Part shown: positions 7,411 to 17,100 of the stretch, one piece after another
How positions within the stretch are numbered: position 1 is the stretch's first letter
Layout: every line of letters starts with the position of its first letter
DNA from: Candidatus Zixiibacteriota bacterium
GTDB lineage: Bacteria > Zixibacteria > MSB-5A5 > SM23-73-2
Reading direction: 5' to 3'
Length of the DNA: 37,759 nt
NCBI GenBank assembly: GCA_030615745.1
Contig: JAUWYR010000023.1
Coordinates: forward strand, 1-37,759
Notes under the pieces: generated by a model
Database searches by the model: none
What the model was told of the DNA's origin: nothing
Seen by the model: only the letters and a program-made list of their open reading frames with translations
Translations under genes and position numbers: made by a program

Positions 7411-8289
7411 TCATCTGAATCTTTTTGCCCTCATTCTAAAAAATGAAATCAAAGGGTCAACATAAGAGCTATCAGTTAAAATTGTTACGTTATCCAAATC
7501 GATTGCTCTAAACATCCTTTTGAGATTGGTATTTTCCCTTGATACATAATCTGAAAAGCTTTTTCTTACTTCTGGGTCTTTGGTATCGATCATAATTTTT
7601 TCTCCGTTCTCTGAGTCTTCGAGCTCCAAAAGACCAACATCTGAAAGCTCAAGTTCTCTTGGGTCTTCTATTTTTATTGCAATAAAATCGTGCTTTCTGC
7701 TCGCAATCCTCAAAGATTTCTCAAATGTTGAGCATAAAAAATCTGAGAGCAAAAACACTATGGCTCTTCTTTTTATTACCCTACCAAGATACTCTAAGGC
7801 ACAATTTATGTCTGTTTTTTTGTTCTGTGGTTGAAAATACAAAACCTCACGAATCAATCTGAGCACATGGTAGCGTCCCTTTTTTGGTGGAATATATTTC
7901 TCGATCTTATCGGTAAAGATTATCATCCCAACCTTATCATTATTTTTGGTAGCTGAATAAGCCAGAAGGGAACAGAGCTCAGCTTGAATCTCGCCTTTTA
8001 ATCTATCAGTTGTTCCAAACTGACCGGATGAAGAAGCATCCACCAAGAAGACCACGGTAAGCTCCCTTTCCTCCTTGAATTTCTTGACAAAGGGGTAACC
8101 GTACCGGGCAGTAACATTCCAGTCGATAATTCTTATATCATCACCAGGCTGATATTCCCGCACCTCTAAAAAATCCATCCCCCTACCTTTAAAGATACTG
8201 TGATATTCTCCGGAGAAAACATCATTCACCAATTTTTTAGTCCTTACCTCGATCCTTCTTATCTTTTTTATTAACTCTTTAGGTAACAT
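7411..8289 (-). CDS. DUF58 (VWA-like) protein of the MoxR-Bat operon
   Basis: A 292-residue soluble protein with the DUF58 signature (about 37-75: GMDFLEVREYQPGDDIR, then IDWNVTARYG) followed by a VWA-like fold with VFLVDASSS (about 84-92) as the MIDAS-like loop. DUF58 proteins almost always sit beside a MoxR ATPase and are thought to be its substrate or partner. Here it follows moxR with only the heptamer array in between. I see no clear Shine-Dalgarno immediately before the ATG at 8289; the nearest G-rich sequence is the GGTAGGT repeat about 15-20 bases upstream. Confidence 0.88.
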   Translation of the reverse strand: MLPKELIKKIRRIEVRTKKLVNDVFSGEYHSIFKGRGMDFLEVREYQPGDDIRIIDWNVTARYGYPFVKKFKEERELTVVFLVDASSSGQFGTTDRLKGEIQAELCSLLAYSATKNNDKVGMIIFTDKIEKYIPPKKGRYHVLRLIREVLYFQPQNKKTDINCALEYLGRVIKRRAIVFLLSDFLCSTFEKSLRIASRKHDFIAIKIEDPRELELSDVGLLELEDSENGEKIMIDTKDPEVRKSFSDYVSRENTNLKRMFRAIDLDNVTILTDSSYVDPLISFFRMRAKRFR

Positions 8290-8303
8290 ATTATTTAACT
8301 AAT

Positions 8304-8338
8304 ACCTACCACCTACCACCTATAACCTACGACCTAAA
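8304..8338 (-). repeat. heptamer array, ACCTACC type (5 units)
   Basis: Five consecutive units on the plus strand: ACCTACC, ACCTACC, ACCTATA, ACCTACG, ACCTAAA. On the coding strand the consensus is NNTAGGT, with the first two bases variable and TAGGT fixed. The array takes up most of the 51-bp gap between the moxR stop and the DUF58 start. It is the same repeat type and orientation as the array at 35920-35982. Confidence 0.85.
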
Positions 8339-8340
8339 CT

Positions 8341-9327
8341 TTATGGCACCTCGATCTGGTCAAATATCATTTTCACAATATTTTCAGATGAGACCTCCTC
8401 AGCCTCAGCCTCATAGGAGACTATTATTCTGTGCCTCAAAACATCCATACCAATAGATTTTATATCCTCGGGTGTAACATACCCCCTCCCTTTTAGGAAA
8501 GCATGAGCTTTGGAAGCTAAGTTCAAATATATGGATGCTCTTGGAGAAGCGCCATAGGCTATTAGGTCTTTTATCTTGAGCTCATAGGCTTCAGGGTCGC
8601 GAGTGGCAAAGACGATATTCAAGATATATTCTTTGACTTTGTCATCTATATAAATCCGGCTTACCACCTCTCTTGCCTTCATGATATCCTCAGGTGATAT
8701 TATTTTATTCACCTCAACATTTTCACCTTTAGTGAATCTTTCCATTATCTCCAATTCCTCTTTTTTATCTGGATATTCTACTTTTAGCTTAAGCATAAAC
8801 CGGTCTATTTGAGCTTCAGGCAAAGGATACGTTCCCTCTTGTTCAATGGGGTTCTGAGTGGCTAACACCAGGAAAGGTTCTTCAAGCTTGAAAGTATTCT
8901 CCCCGATAGTGACCTGGTGCTCCTGCATTGCTTCTAATAAAGCGGACTGGACCTTAGCTGGGGCACGGTTTATCTCATCTGCTAAAATAAAATTAGCAAA
9001 TATAGGACCTTTCTTTGTGGTGAAATCACCATTCTGGGGGTTGTAGATCATCGTCCCTATCAAGTCTGCGGGCAAAAGGTCAGGGGTGAACTGAATCCTC
9101 TGGAATTTGGTCTGAACAGCAGATGCTAAGGTCTTTACCGAGAGGGTCTTGGCAAGTCCGGGAACCCCCTCTATTAATATATGACCATCAGCCAAAAGAC
9201 CTACAAGAAGTCTTTCAACTAAATATCTCTGACCAACAATGACTTTTCCAACCTCAGATAAAAGCTGTTGAACAAAAACACTCTCCTTTTCTACCTTTTT
9301 CTGGATAGCTTTTATATCCTCGTGCAT
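8341..9327 (-). CDS. moxR: MoxR-family AAA+ ATPase
   Basis: A 328-residue MoxR AAA+ ATPase, a chaperone-like enzyme that remodels VWA-domain proteins. Walker A is GVPGLAKT (54-61). Walker B is ILADEINRAPAKVQSALLEA with the acidic pair D-E. Sensor 1 lies in ATQNPIEQEGTYPLPEAQ, and a C-terminal lid domain follows (about 225-325). I chose the ATG at 9327 because AAGGAGA lies 5 bases upstream; a TTG nine codons earlier is in frame but has no such site. It is followed by DUF58, tatA and batA-E, so the VWA proteins BatA/BatB and DUF58 are its likely clients. Confidence 0.92.
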   Translation of the reverse strand: MHEDIKAIQKKVEKESVFVQQLLSEVGKVIVGQRYLVERLLVGLLADGHILIEGVPGLAKTLSVKTLASAVQTKFQRIQFTPDLLPADLIGTMIYNPQNGDFTTKKGPIFANFILADEINRAPAKVQSALLEAMQEHQVTIGENTFKLEEPFLVLATQNPIEQEGTYPLPEAQIDRFMLKLKVEYPDKKEELEIMERFTKGENVEVNKIISPEDIMKAREVVSRIYIDDKVKEYILNIVFATRDPEAYELKIKDLIAYGASPRASIYLNLASKAHAFLKGRGYVTPEDIKSIGMDVLRHRIIVSYEAEAEEVSSENIVKMIFDQIEVP

Positions 9328-9448
9328 AGAATCTCCTTTTTGCTTCAATCTCAATAAATTTATACGATTTACTATTGATTAAACGTTGGTATAATGCTTT
9401 TTTTGGCAAATCCAAAAATTCGGAGCATTTTTATTCTACATAATTTTA

Positions 9449-10372
9449 TTACTTTTGTTCCAAGATTTTTTCAAATAGTTTTAAAAGTTCTTCAAAATCT
9501 TTTTTGGTAAATTTAAAATCAGCATATTTATAAAGGTCACATTTGGTTAATATCTCCTTAAATAAAGCAAGCTTTGTTTTATCCAAATCTAAGTTCAAAA
9601 GAGAATTAAAAATATTGTTTGAACTCTTGCCTTTCACATAAATCCGATATTTATGTTCGATATAATTCGTTAAAATCAAATGGAGGTTTTGAAAAAAAGC
9701 ATCAATCTCTTTTTTATCAAGAAAATCCCTCAAAGATGAAAGGTCACTTTTTGCCTTTTCTTCAAGACTTTTTTCCTTTTTGTCTTCACCTTCTTTGTTC
9801 TCTTCTTTTTCCCTTCTTCTAAGCACAAAGAAGGTGATGATGAGAAAAAATAACACTAAGATTATTATCAGATAGGGGAGAGGATTTTTTTCTTCTTTTA
9901 AAACAGGTGGAGCTATTTTAACTGTAACCGGCTGGGTGAAAAGTGAAAGGGTGTCATTTGTCTGAGTATCAACATACTTAAACTCAACTTCGTCGATTTT
10001 GCCTTCTCCTTTATGTAGAGGCTTTAAGAAAAATTTATATGTTTTAAATGATTTAACCTTTCTTTCAATCAATTTTTTTTGGTTAATCGATACAGATCCT
10101 GTGAGCTCGAGATTTTCTAATGGCAGGGCTTTTGCCATTTCAACTTTGTATCTTTCCTGTTCACCTTCCCAGCTCAGCTCGACAGTGTAGGTGAGCTTTT
10201 CATTTAAGGGGGTTTCTGATTTATCTACCGAAGCACTTATCTCTATTATTGAAAGGAGTGTATCTTGGTCTGAGGAAACATCCACAGCAACTGCGGAGCT
10301 GGAACAAAACAAAAAAATAAAACTTACCCATATACCAATTGACCTTAAGAAATTCTTTCGTTTTACCATCAT
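9449..10372 (-). CDS. BatD-like exported membrane protein (first paralogue)
   Basis: A 307-residue protein with a signal peptide (about 1-29, ending AVA), an Ig-like beta domain (about 40-155), a membrane helix (about 165-185, followed by RRREK) and a cytoplasmic helical tail. The tail motif is KCDLYKYADF, matching CDLVKFAKY and CDLARFANF in the two other BatD-like proteins of this operon. Between helix and tail is a Glu/Lys-rich linker. It lies 121 bases upstream of moxR and probably heads the extended Bat operon. In related operons a protein of this kind precedes or follows MoxR, but it has no established name. Confidence 0.65.
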   Translation of the reverse strand: MMVKRKNFLRSIGIWVSFIFLFCSSSAVAVDVSSDQDTLLSIIEISASVDKSETPLNEKLTYTVELSWEGEQERYKVEMAKALPLENLELTGSVSINQKKLIERKVKSFKTYKFFLKPLHKGEGKIDEVEFKYVDTQTNDTLSLFTQPVTVKIAPPVLKEEKNPLPYLIIILVLFFLIITFFVLRRREKEENKEGEDKKEKSLEEKAKSDLSSLRDFLDKKEIDAFFQNLHLILTNYIEHKYRIYVKGKSSNNIFNSLLNLDLDKTKLALFKEILTKCDLYKYADFKFTKKDFEELLKLFEKILEQK

Positions 10373-10409
10373 TTCTACTCAGTTTCTTTCAAGTTATTAA
10401 TTCTTATAT

Positions 10410-11171
10410 CTAATGTGGATCTTTATATTTAGTCTTTTTTACTTTTTCCTTTTTGGGAGCCTCTTTCATTGTTTCTTTCTCAATCGCCTTTAGGGTAATA
10501 GTCTTTGCTTGCTCGTCTTCTATGATTTTTATCTTGAGGTTTTTTATCTCATACTTTTGTGTCTCAAATTGTAAGCTTTCACCATCTTTTGACCACCTAA
10601 GATCAGAAATCAAGACAGGATTACGAATTCCTGAAGACCAAATATTAGTCCTGTATGGTTCTTTATTCTTCTGTTTGAACCCAATTATCTCAACAATACA
10701 GGCTCCACTGGGAGCACCAAACGTAAAAGCAAAATGCTTTGAGTTTGGAGACCAAAGAATTTGATCAATAGGAGTATCAAACAACCAGGTAATAACGTCT
10801 ATTTTCTTGCTGTTTAACTCATAAAGGCCTACCCAGTTATGAACGAGCCCACAGGAAAAAGCTATTCTTTGGGCATCTGGTGATAAGGAAACCAGATTAA
10901 ATCTGGTATCTGGGAACCGAGCACCCTTCGGGTGTTGAATATGAGGAGGAAACTGTTTTGGCAAATCTTCTATTTTTAGAACCGGATCAGGGTTTCCTTC
11001 TATGTAGATCGCAGTAGGTTCATCCTTTTTGATATAAGCTTCTGGAGTAACTTTCTCCTTAACTTTTTCGGTTACTATAAGGTTGGAACAGATTTGAGCA
11101 GATCCAGATGAAAAAGCCAAATAAATAAATAAAATTAATAAAATTATAATTGAGTTTATTTTTTTGCTCAT
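10410..11171 (-). CDS. exported TolB-like beta-propeller fragment protein
   Basis: A 253-residue protein with a signal peptide (about 1-25, ending GSAQ). Two or three short repeats resemble WD40-like/TolB blades: LSPDAQRIAFS, WSPNSKHFAFT and WSKDGESLQFE. There are too few for a complete propeller, so the protein may be truncated, oligomeric or of another fold. The C-terminus is Lys/Glu-rich. It lies between the prenyltransferase and the first BatD-like gene. I do not recognise a specific function. Confidence 0.5.
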   Translation of the reverse strand: MSKKINSIIILLILFIYLAFSSGSAQICSNLIVTEKVKEKVTPEAYIKKDEPTAIYIEGNPDPVLKIEDLPKQFPPHIQHPKGARFPDTRFNLVSLSPDAQRIAFSCGLVHNWVGLYELNSKKIDVITWLFDTPIDQILWSPNSKHFAFTFGAPSGACIVEIIGFKQKNKEPYRTNIWSSGIRNPVLISDLRWSKDGESLQFETQKYEIKNLKIKIIEDEQAKTITLKAIEKETMKEAPKKEKVKKTKYKDPH

Positions 11172-11254
11172 ACCACTTTTTAGAATAAACCCTTAAATTT
11201 AAGAATTGTCAATTGAAAAATACGAATTCACTTAAAAAGGAGGTCAAAAATTCC

Positions 11255-12091
11255 TCAAAATCTACCGATAAATATCGCTAAAAGTCCAAGGAGCATATCT
11301 AACTTCAAAATTCTGCTTAATCTACCTAAATTTTTCTCAGAAGGATTTTTCCACATCGAAAAGATAGTATAAAGCAAAAGGGAATCGACACCTAAAATCA
11401 CTAAAAGAAGATAGAAAATTGAGAAAATATTGAAAATATAAGGGGCAAGGGTCAAGATAATAAGTGTTGAAAAGATGAAGGTGATGAATAAAAATGCTAT
11501 TTTTTTCCCGAAAAAAATAGGAATCGTCTTAGCGTCAACCAACCTATCTCCTTTCAAATCCTCCACATCCTTGAGTATCTCCCTGCCCAGATGGAAAAGA
11601 TATGCAAAACTTGCAGGGATAAATGATAGGATAAAATTAGAGCCAACTAACCCCCCATATAAAAAAGCTAAGGCGCATATTAAGCTAACTGTGAGATTGC
11701 CGAAAAAAAGTGTTTTTTTTAATTTAGAGCTGTAAAGGATTAAAAGAAAAAAGGTAATAAAAGCTAAAATAAATGAGGATAACTTTATAAAAATACTTAA
11801 AAAGAGTCCAACCCCGAAAAGCAAAAGGGAAAAATTTAAGGCAGATTTTTTTAAAAGTTCTCCTTTTGGCAGAGCACGGTCTGGTTTATTTATCCTGTCT
11901 ATTTCCAAATCGAAATAATCATTTATCACATATCCGCCAGCAGATATAAAACCTGCTGATAAACATGCCAGAACCAACTTAAAAAAAGAATCTATGGGGT
12001 AGCTGACTAAAGCCCCTACAAGAACAGCTAATACCGTTATCAAATTGTTCTGAGGTCGAGTTAATTTAAAATAAATTTTTGCTTTTTCCAT
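11255..12091 (-). CDS. UbiA-family prenyltransferase, digeranylgeranylglyceryl-phosphate synthase-like
   Basis: A 278-residue polytopic membrane protein with about eight hydrophobic helices. Both aspartate-rich motifs of the UbiA superfamily are present: NDYFDLEIDRINKPDRALPKG split as ND (57-58), D61 and D65, and the second motif KDVEDLKGD (174-182). They bind the Mg-prenyl diphosphate. The context around the second motif (GREILKDVEDLKGD, then AKTIPI) is most like archaeal-type DGGGP synthases, which add a second geranylgeranyl chain in ether-lipid synthesis; some FCB bacteria carry this pathway. Other UbiA members (menaquinone, heme O, chlorophyll) are possible. No partner enzyme of the pathway lies in the window. 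Confidence 0.72.
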   Translation of the reverse strand: MEKAKIYFKLTRPQNNLITVLAVLVGALVSYPIDSFFKLVLACLSAGFISAGGYVINDYFDLEIDRINKPDRALPKGELLKKSALNFSLLLFGVGLFLSIFIKLSSFILAFITFFLLILYSSKLKKTLFFGNLTVSLICALAFLYGGLVGSNFILSFIPASFAYLFHLGREILKDVEDLKGDRLVDAKTIPIFFGKKIAFLFITFIFSTLIILTLAPYIFNIFSIFYLLLVILGVDSLLLYTIFSMWKNPSEKNLGRLSRILKLDMLLGLLAIFIGRF

Positions 12092-12174
12092 ATTGAAATT
12101 AATTAAAGGACAGGTTTTTTTCCTGCTCTGACTCTAATCTATTCCCATTCCAATTAAATAATGCAAATTGTTCA

Positions 12175-12265
12175 GTAGGGGAGGGGCTCGTTGAGCCTGG
12201 CGAAATTCCGATTTATCGGGGTCCCCTCCCAATCACCAACGGGAGACCACGAGGGTCTCCCCTAC
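12175..12265. repeat. 91-bp palindromic element, GTAGGGGAG ends
   Basis: The ends are GTAGGGGAG (12175-12183) and CTCCCCTAC (12257-12265). Inside are GGGAGGGG (12179-12186) with CCCCTCCC (12223-12230), a small hairpin CCGAT-TT-ATCGG (12208-12219), and GGGAGACC (12241-12248) with GGTCTCCC (12254-12261). It is much more GC-rich than its surroundings and encodes nothing. From memory, similar GTAGGGG(A/C)GACC repeats are scattered in many environmental genomes, which suggests a mobile REP/MITE unit. It occupies the gap between the DUF5683-like pair and the prenyltransferase. Confidence 0.75.
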
Positions 12266-12349
12266 GTATTAGGTTTATTTTGTTGGACAAGCACTGGAGT
12301 CCAATTCAGCTGAAGCCTTAATCAAAATCAGAACATCATAAATAAGATT

Positions 12350-13180
12350 TTAAAAGTTTTTTTGAAAAACTATTTTAATGTATGGATTTTTACCCAGAGG
12401 ATTTGCAGAAAGGCGAATGTCTGAAAAAGATTTTCCGAAAATTTTTTTGCGATTGAATTTTTTCACCTCTCTTACAGCATCTATAGCACTTATAACACGA
12501 TTTGCTAAAGAGAGACCGACCATATATAAAGCTTTTCTGTAAGCTTTTCTTTTTCTGTTTCTTATCTCTCTATATTTCTTTAAAGAGCTTTGGCTATCCC
12601 ATTCCCAGTTCCAGAAATCATCCTCAGGATATAAAGGACTATCTATCCCCTCATAGAGTCGAACAAATTGATTATATTCATCACGACTCAGGTAAGCAGC
12701 CAAATCCTCGAAGAAATCCTCGTTTTCGAATTTACCTTCGAGGTTAACCTTAGCATGAAGCACAGCGTAATTCTTATAATCCTTTTTCAGCCAGCTCCCA
12801 TAGGTGCGAAAAGCTAAAAAGCTTAACCATAAACCCGCCTCAACTCCTAAGAACATTTTCCCTTTAGTTTTAGATTCAGCATATAGATGTCCTGAACCAG
12901 GGATAAAAAAGGAGAAAAGTATCGCCTTACCCTTAGATTTCATCCCTCCGCTAATTTCTAAATCCTCTCCCAGCTCAAAAGAGTTTTTGCTGAAAAGATA
13001 ACTCCGTAAGTCTTCTTTTTCCAGAAGTTTAAAGAGTTTTTGTGTTGATGAAAACTCAAAAATTTCCTGCGAATGTAAGCTTTTAGCAAAAGTTTCAACC
13101 GATGGATAAAGTGAGAACAAAAGCAAAAAAAACAAAGGCTTAAAAATTTTTTTTGAAAAAAAATTGCTATAAAACATCAT
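12350..13180 (-). CDS. DUF5683-like exported protein (second of tandem pair)
   Basis: A 276-residue protein with a signal peptide (about 12-32). Its recognisable core is a hydrophobic stretch, FSFFIPGSGHLYAESKTKG, followed by FLGVEAGLWLSFLAF (about 90-125). This IPGxGxxY...KG pattern is that of DUF5683-type membrane proteins, which have no known function. The C-terminal part (LSLANRVISAIDAV, then a basic segment) matches its upstream neighbour (ASLANHVLSAFDAA), so the two genes are tandem paralogues separated by 7 bases. The C-terminal strand-like ends could insert in or contact the outer membrane; that is inference. Confidence 0.6.
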   Translation of the reverse strand: MMFYSNFFSKKIFKPLFFLLLFSLYPSVETFAKSLHSQEIFEFSSTQKLFKLLEKEDLRSYLFSKNSFELGEDLEISGGMKSKGKAILFSFFIPGSGHLYAESKTKGKMFLGVEAGLWLSFLAFRTYGSWLKKDYKNYAVLHAKVNLEGKFENEDFFEDLAAYLSRDEYNQFVRLYEGIDSPLYPEDDFWNWEWDSQSSLKKYREIRNRKRKAYRKALYMVGLSLANRVISAIDAVREVKKFNRKKIFGKSFSDIRLSANPLGKNPYIKIVFQKNF

Positions 13181-13187
13181 CTTAAAA

Positions 13188-14123
13188 TTAAAATCTCATA
13201 CTCAAAGATAAAAATGGAACAAGCTCTCTTTCATATTCAGCCAATCTCACCTTCATTCTGATCGCTGAGAACCGTTCCCCTTTTTTGTTATAAGATCTTG
13301 CGGTTAGGGCAGCGTCGAATGCTGAGAGCACATGATTAGCTAAAGATGCTATCATGGCATACTTTGCTCTATCAAAGAGCCTGTTGGAATGTTTTCTCAT
13401 TTCCCAATAATACAAGCGAAGCAGAGTCCAATATTCTCTATCATATGGATTATAATCCTCCCAGCCATATCTGAACTGGTCATATTTACCAATCATCTCA
13501 TAATATTGCTGATCCTTGGAATCAGACAACCAGTGGGTGATCCATATAGTGTCTGATTTGTCTAAGCTTGGTAGTTTGTAGGTGCTGTCTTTTTGTAAGG
13601 TTAAGACGGTGTCTCCATATATTAACAATAATTCCTTCTCATAACGGTTTCTGTCCCAGTATTGGTCAGCCCAAGCCTCATATTCATCCCTTTTATCCGA
13701 GCCTCTTTTATGATAGCCAAAATAACCTGCCCAGAACAACGCCTCCAATCCCAAAAACAGACCCGCCTTTATTTTGGAATTAGAGTAAAACTCCCCTGCC
13801 CCAGGGAGAACAAAAGAATACAAAAAAGCCTTTTTTATGGACTTGCTTTTAAAAGCATATACATCCTCAAATATATCCTCTTCCTCCTCTCCTTGAGCAA
13901 GATAAACTCCTAAATTCTCTGAGCTGAAATGAGTCAATTTATAAAGATTTTTTTGACGAATCATATCATTTTTAACAAAATAGTTCCGAATAGAATTAGA
14001 TTCGAAAGTCCCTGTAAGATTTGCTGAGATAGCTTTATTGTAAGGGAATAAAAATATCAAAATAAAAAAACTGAAAACTGAAATTTTAAAAACTTTTGCG
14101 GAAGCATCAAGAGATTTTGACAT
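13188..14123 (-). CDS. DUF5683-like exported protein (first of tandem pair)
   Basis: A 311-residue paralogue of the following gene, with a signal peptide (about 14-34). The core YSFVLPGAGEFYSNSKIKAG followed by FLGLEALFWAGYFGY is the DUF5683-like pattern. A long Tyr/Asp/Trp-rich central region and a C-terminal ASLANHVLSAFDAALTAR segment follow. It begins 24 bases after the M6 protease gene and probably belongs to the same transcript as the PorU/PorV-like genes. A role in assembling or anchoring exported proteins is suggested only by this context. Confidence 0.6.
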   Translation of the reverse strand: MSKSLDASAKVFKISVFSFFILIFLFPYNKAISANLTGTFESNSIRNYFVKNDMIRQKNLYKLTHFSSENLGVYLAQGEEEEDIFEDVYAFKSKSIKKAFLYSFVLPGAGEFYSNSKIKAGLFLGLEALFWAGYFGYHKRGSDKRDEYEAWADQYWDRNRYEKELLLIYGDTVLTLQKDSTYKLPSLDKSDTIWITHWLSDSKDQQYYEMIGKYDQFRYGWEDYNPYDREYWTLLRLYYWEMRKHSNRLFDRAKYAMIASLANHVLSAFDAALTARSYNKKGERFSAIRMKVRLAEYERELVPFLSLSMRF

Positions 14124-14147
14124 AACTTTCTCCTCTTTATAAAGTTT

Positions 14148-17100
14148 TCATTTGACCAAAGCTAATTTACAAAATACAACCTTTTTTTCATCTTCTGCTT
14201 TAGCCTCCACTCTGCATAGATAGACCCCTGATGCAAATTTTGAACAATCCCAAATGGTCTCGTTAGATATATTAGCTTCGCCAAAATCGAAAAGCTTATC
14301 CACCAAATCTCCGGCTAAATCATAGATTTTTATATCTATCTGTGCTTCTTTCCCCAAAAAATATCTTATAATAGCTTTTTCTTTTGCTGGATTTGGGTAA
14401 ACATAAACTAAATCCCTGGGCATAAATTCAAACTCCGGGGCATCTGGCAAAAATTCATTAGGATAAGATTTGGTATGGGCAGGGTCAAATCCCTCCATTA
14501 CCCAGAAATTATTCTCTTCCTGATAACTCCAGGGAAGCTCCCAAGCGTAGATAAAGCCATCATCGGAGGAAGCTAAAAGCTCTGCTTTATCATCATCATC
14601 TAAATTGAGGAAAATACCAGTCCCATTAACTTTTCCACCACAACACAAAGGAAAACCAGAAACTTTTTCACCAGATCGATTGTAAGCTACAATTTTATAA
14701 TCAGAAATCCCCACTATCACATCAATATATCCATCTATGTCAACATCAGTTAGAATCGGAGAAGAGACAAGAAGCTCAGATGAGGGGGTAAAGACCCCCT
14801 TATCTAAAACTATGGGGAAATTCTCTGTTGGGGCTCCGTTGAAATTATAGGCAAATATTTTATTTTCACCACAAGTAACAATTTCTAAGTAGCCATTTCC
14901 ATCTATATCCCCAAGACAAGGAGAGGATAATTTTTTCTCATTTGTCTCAACTGGAAACCCTGCTAAAAAATTTAACTCTTTATTCAAAGCATATATTTTG
15001 CCGTCCCCACCTACCACTATAACATCTAAACTCCCATCCCTATCTAAATCACCAACTACTGGATAGGAATTATTTGATGAAAGCAAGGTAATACTATCAT
15101 CTGAATCGGTTCTCCTGATATGTCCCTCTTTTTCAGATTCAGTAACTACAAAGTTTACCAGAGAGGAGTCAGTTGTTGCTAATCCTACAATTTTTTCTGA
15201 ATAATTTTCAGAATGGATTTTGCTACCATTTGAGGAAATCAAGGTCAGAACACCCTCCTCGGTTCCAACATAGATTTCCAATCCTGAACTGTCTTCATCA
15301 AAATCAGCTATAACTGGGGTCATAGAGACCTTCATGCCAACTTTCACCGGAAAACCTGAAAGTAAATCCGCTTTTCCATCTTGATTTTCATCTTTTGCTT
15401 CCCAAGCATAGAGCCTCCCATCCTCTGTGCCAGCAACAACCTCTAATATAGAATCTCCGTCTAAATCACCTAAACTAGGCAATCCAAAAAAGGAGGTGTC
15501 TATATCATCAAAGGTGGCCAAAGGAAAACGAGTTATTTCGCCATTTAATCCTACTTTTTCAACAGAATCGGAGTTTTCGATTAAGCCCGAGCCATCCGCT
15601 CTCCAGGCATATATGAAGTTTCCTGATACTGCAAAAATTTCAGGGAACCCATCTTTTTCAACATCTGCAAAAACAAGTGAACTGACCTGCTTTATCGGAA
15701 CAGCTATCTGTGGCCATCCAGGCTGGTCCCACTCATTTTTTATATCGAGGTCCATAATTTTGTCGGAAAGACCTATGTTGGTCACCCAGATATGGGTAAA
15801 AGACTTGTTGTTGCTTCTGGTGCTGGGATATGTATAAGGAGTAAAAGAGCTGTTATTCCCCCTGTAATACATATCCTCCTGCAGACCAAAACCTGTATAA
15901 TAATTCCCCCCAAAATCGATTATTCCATCAGCCTCTTCCAAAGCTATGAATCTACGGTCTTTGTCGAGCTGAAGCTGATTTTCTGAAAAATTATCTATTC
16001 CATCTCCATCATGATCAAGATAAGCCACCCCTTCATCAACATGCCAGATCAAAATACCTGAACCGGGCAGAAGATAATCATATTCCCTCTGGTTATTATG
16101 GGTAGTATCTGAGAGACCCAAAAATACACCAGACAAACTATCCCTATCAAGCCAAGGATATGGTAAACCATCCAGATCTACTTGTCTGTTCTCGATCAGA
16201 AAATATTCGAAGGAATTTATTGGAACCTTTATCATCTGAATTTCACCAGTTAAAAGCTCAGAGGCAAAAAGCCTCATGTGCTCTTTATTTCTTTTCTCCA
16301 CAGGACTAATAAATCCCAAAAAAGCCTTTGACCAAGCATCAGGATAAACGGGCAAAATCCCTGTGGGATAGGTAAAACAGCTATCCAATCCCTCTACACC
16401 CACATTTTGAGCATTGTTGTCCATTAATGAAAAATCGCCCACCTGAGTAATAAATGTCTGAGTATTATATAAATCGACCAGACCAAGCTGGTGACCGAAC
16501 TCGTGGGCAAAAACAGCATTTAAAGCAGTTATCCTGTTATCCTGAGAGCAGGTCTCAGGAATGATAAGCCCGTCCCAGATAGTATCAGGACGTTCACCCA
16601 CCAAAAGAGGCTCACCGAAAATAATAAAACCGGTGAAAAGATCAGATGGAGTGGGCTCTGGACCCCATCCCCCTAAATCGTGCTGTCTGTCAGAGCCAGC
16701 ATGAAACAGAACAAAGCTTTTATATAGGGAGAAATCTATTTGATCCAAAGAGGATGTATCTGCTAATTTAAAAGAGTGTCTGAAAAAAGAATCGAGTTGG
16801 TCCACCGGAAAGTTAAAAGGATCTGGCGCAGAATCCAGGCTACCGTAATGGGACATGGTGTAAGGGAGAGTATAAGCGGTATCACCTTTTGGGTAAACAT
16901 CGAAGCTATCGATTAGAACTTTCCCCTTTGAAACTATCCACCAGTAATTTGCCAAAGCCTTAAGATGAGCTTCAAAATAAGCTCTGTTATGAGGTGCTGG
17001 ATCTATGATGTGATGAGCACTATCGTAAAACTGCTGGTAGCTTTTGAGGTCGAACTGACCATCACCGGTTGTGGTAGGGTCATCTGGCTCCTCTTTTTGG

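Noticed and set aside
9393-9429. Terminator between the first BatD-like gene and moxR
   Set aside because: Only a 6-bp stem (AATGCT/AGCATT) with a 25-base loop; too weak to call.
11192-11203. CTTAAATTTAAG palindrome as an operator
   Set aside because: A perfect 12-bp palindrome, but made of A/T-rich sequence likely to occur by chance in this DNA, with no promoter features around it.
15427-15837. 136-codon plus-strand frame
   Set aside because: It lies entirely opposite the M6 protease coding sequence, which has intact domains and motifs; it is a shadow frame.
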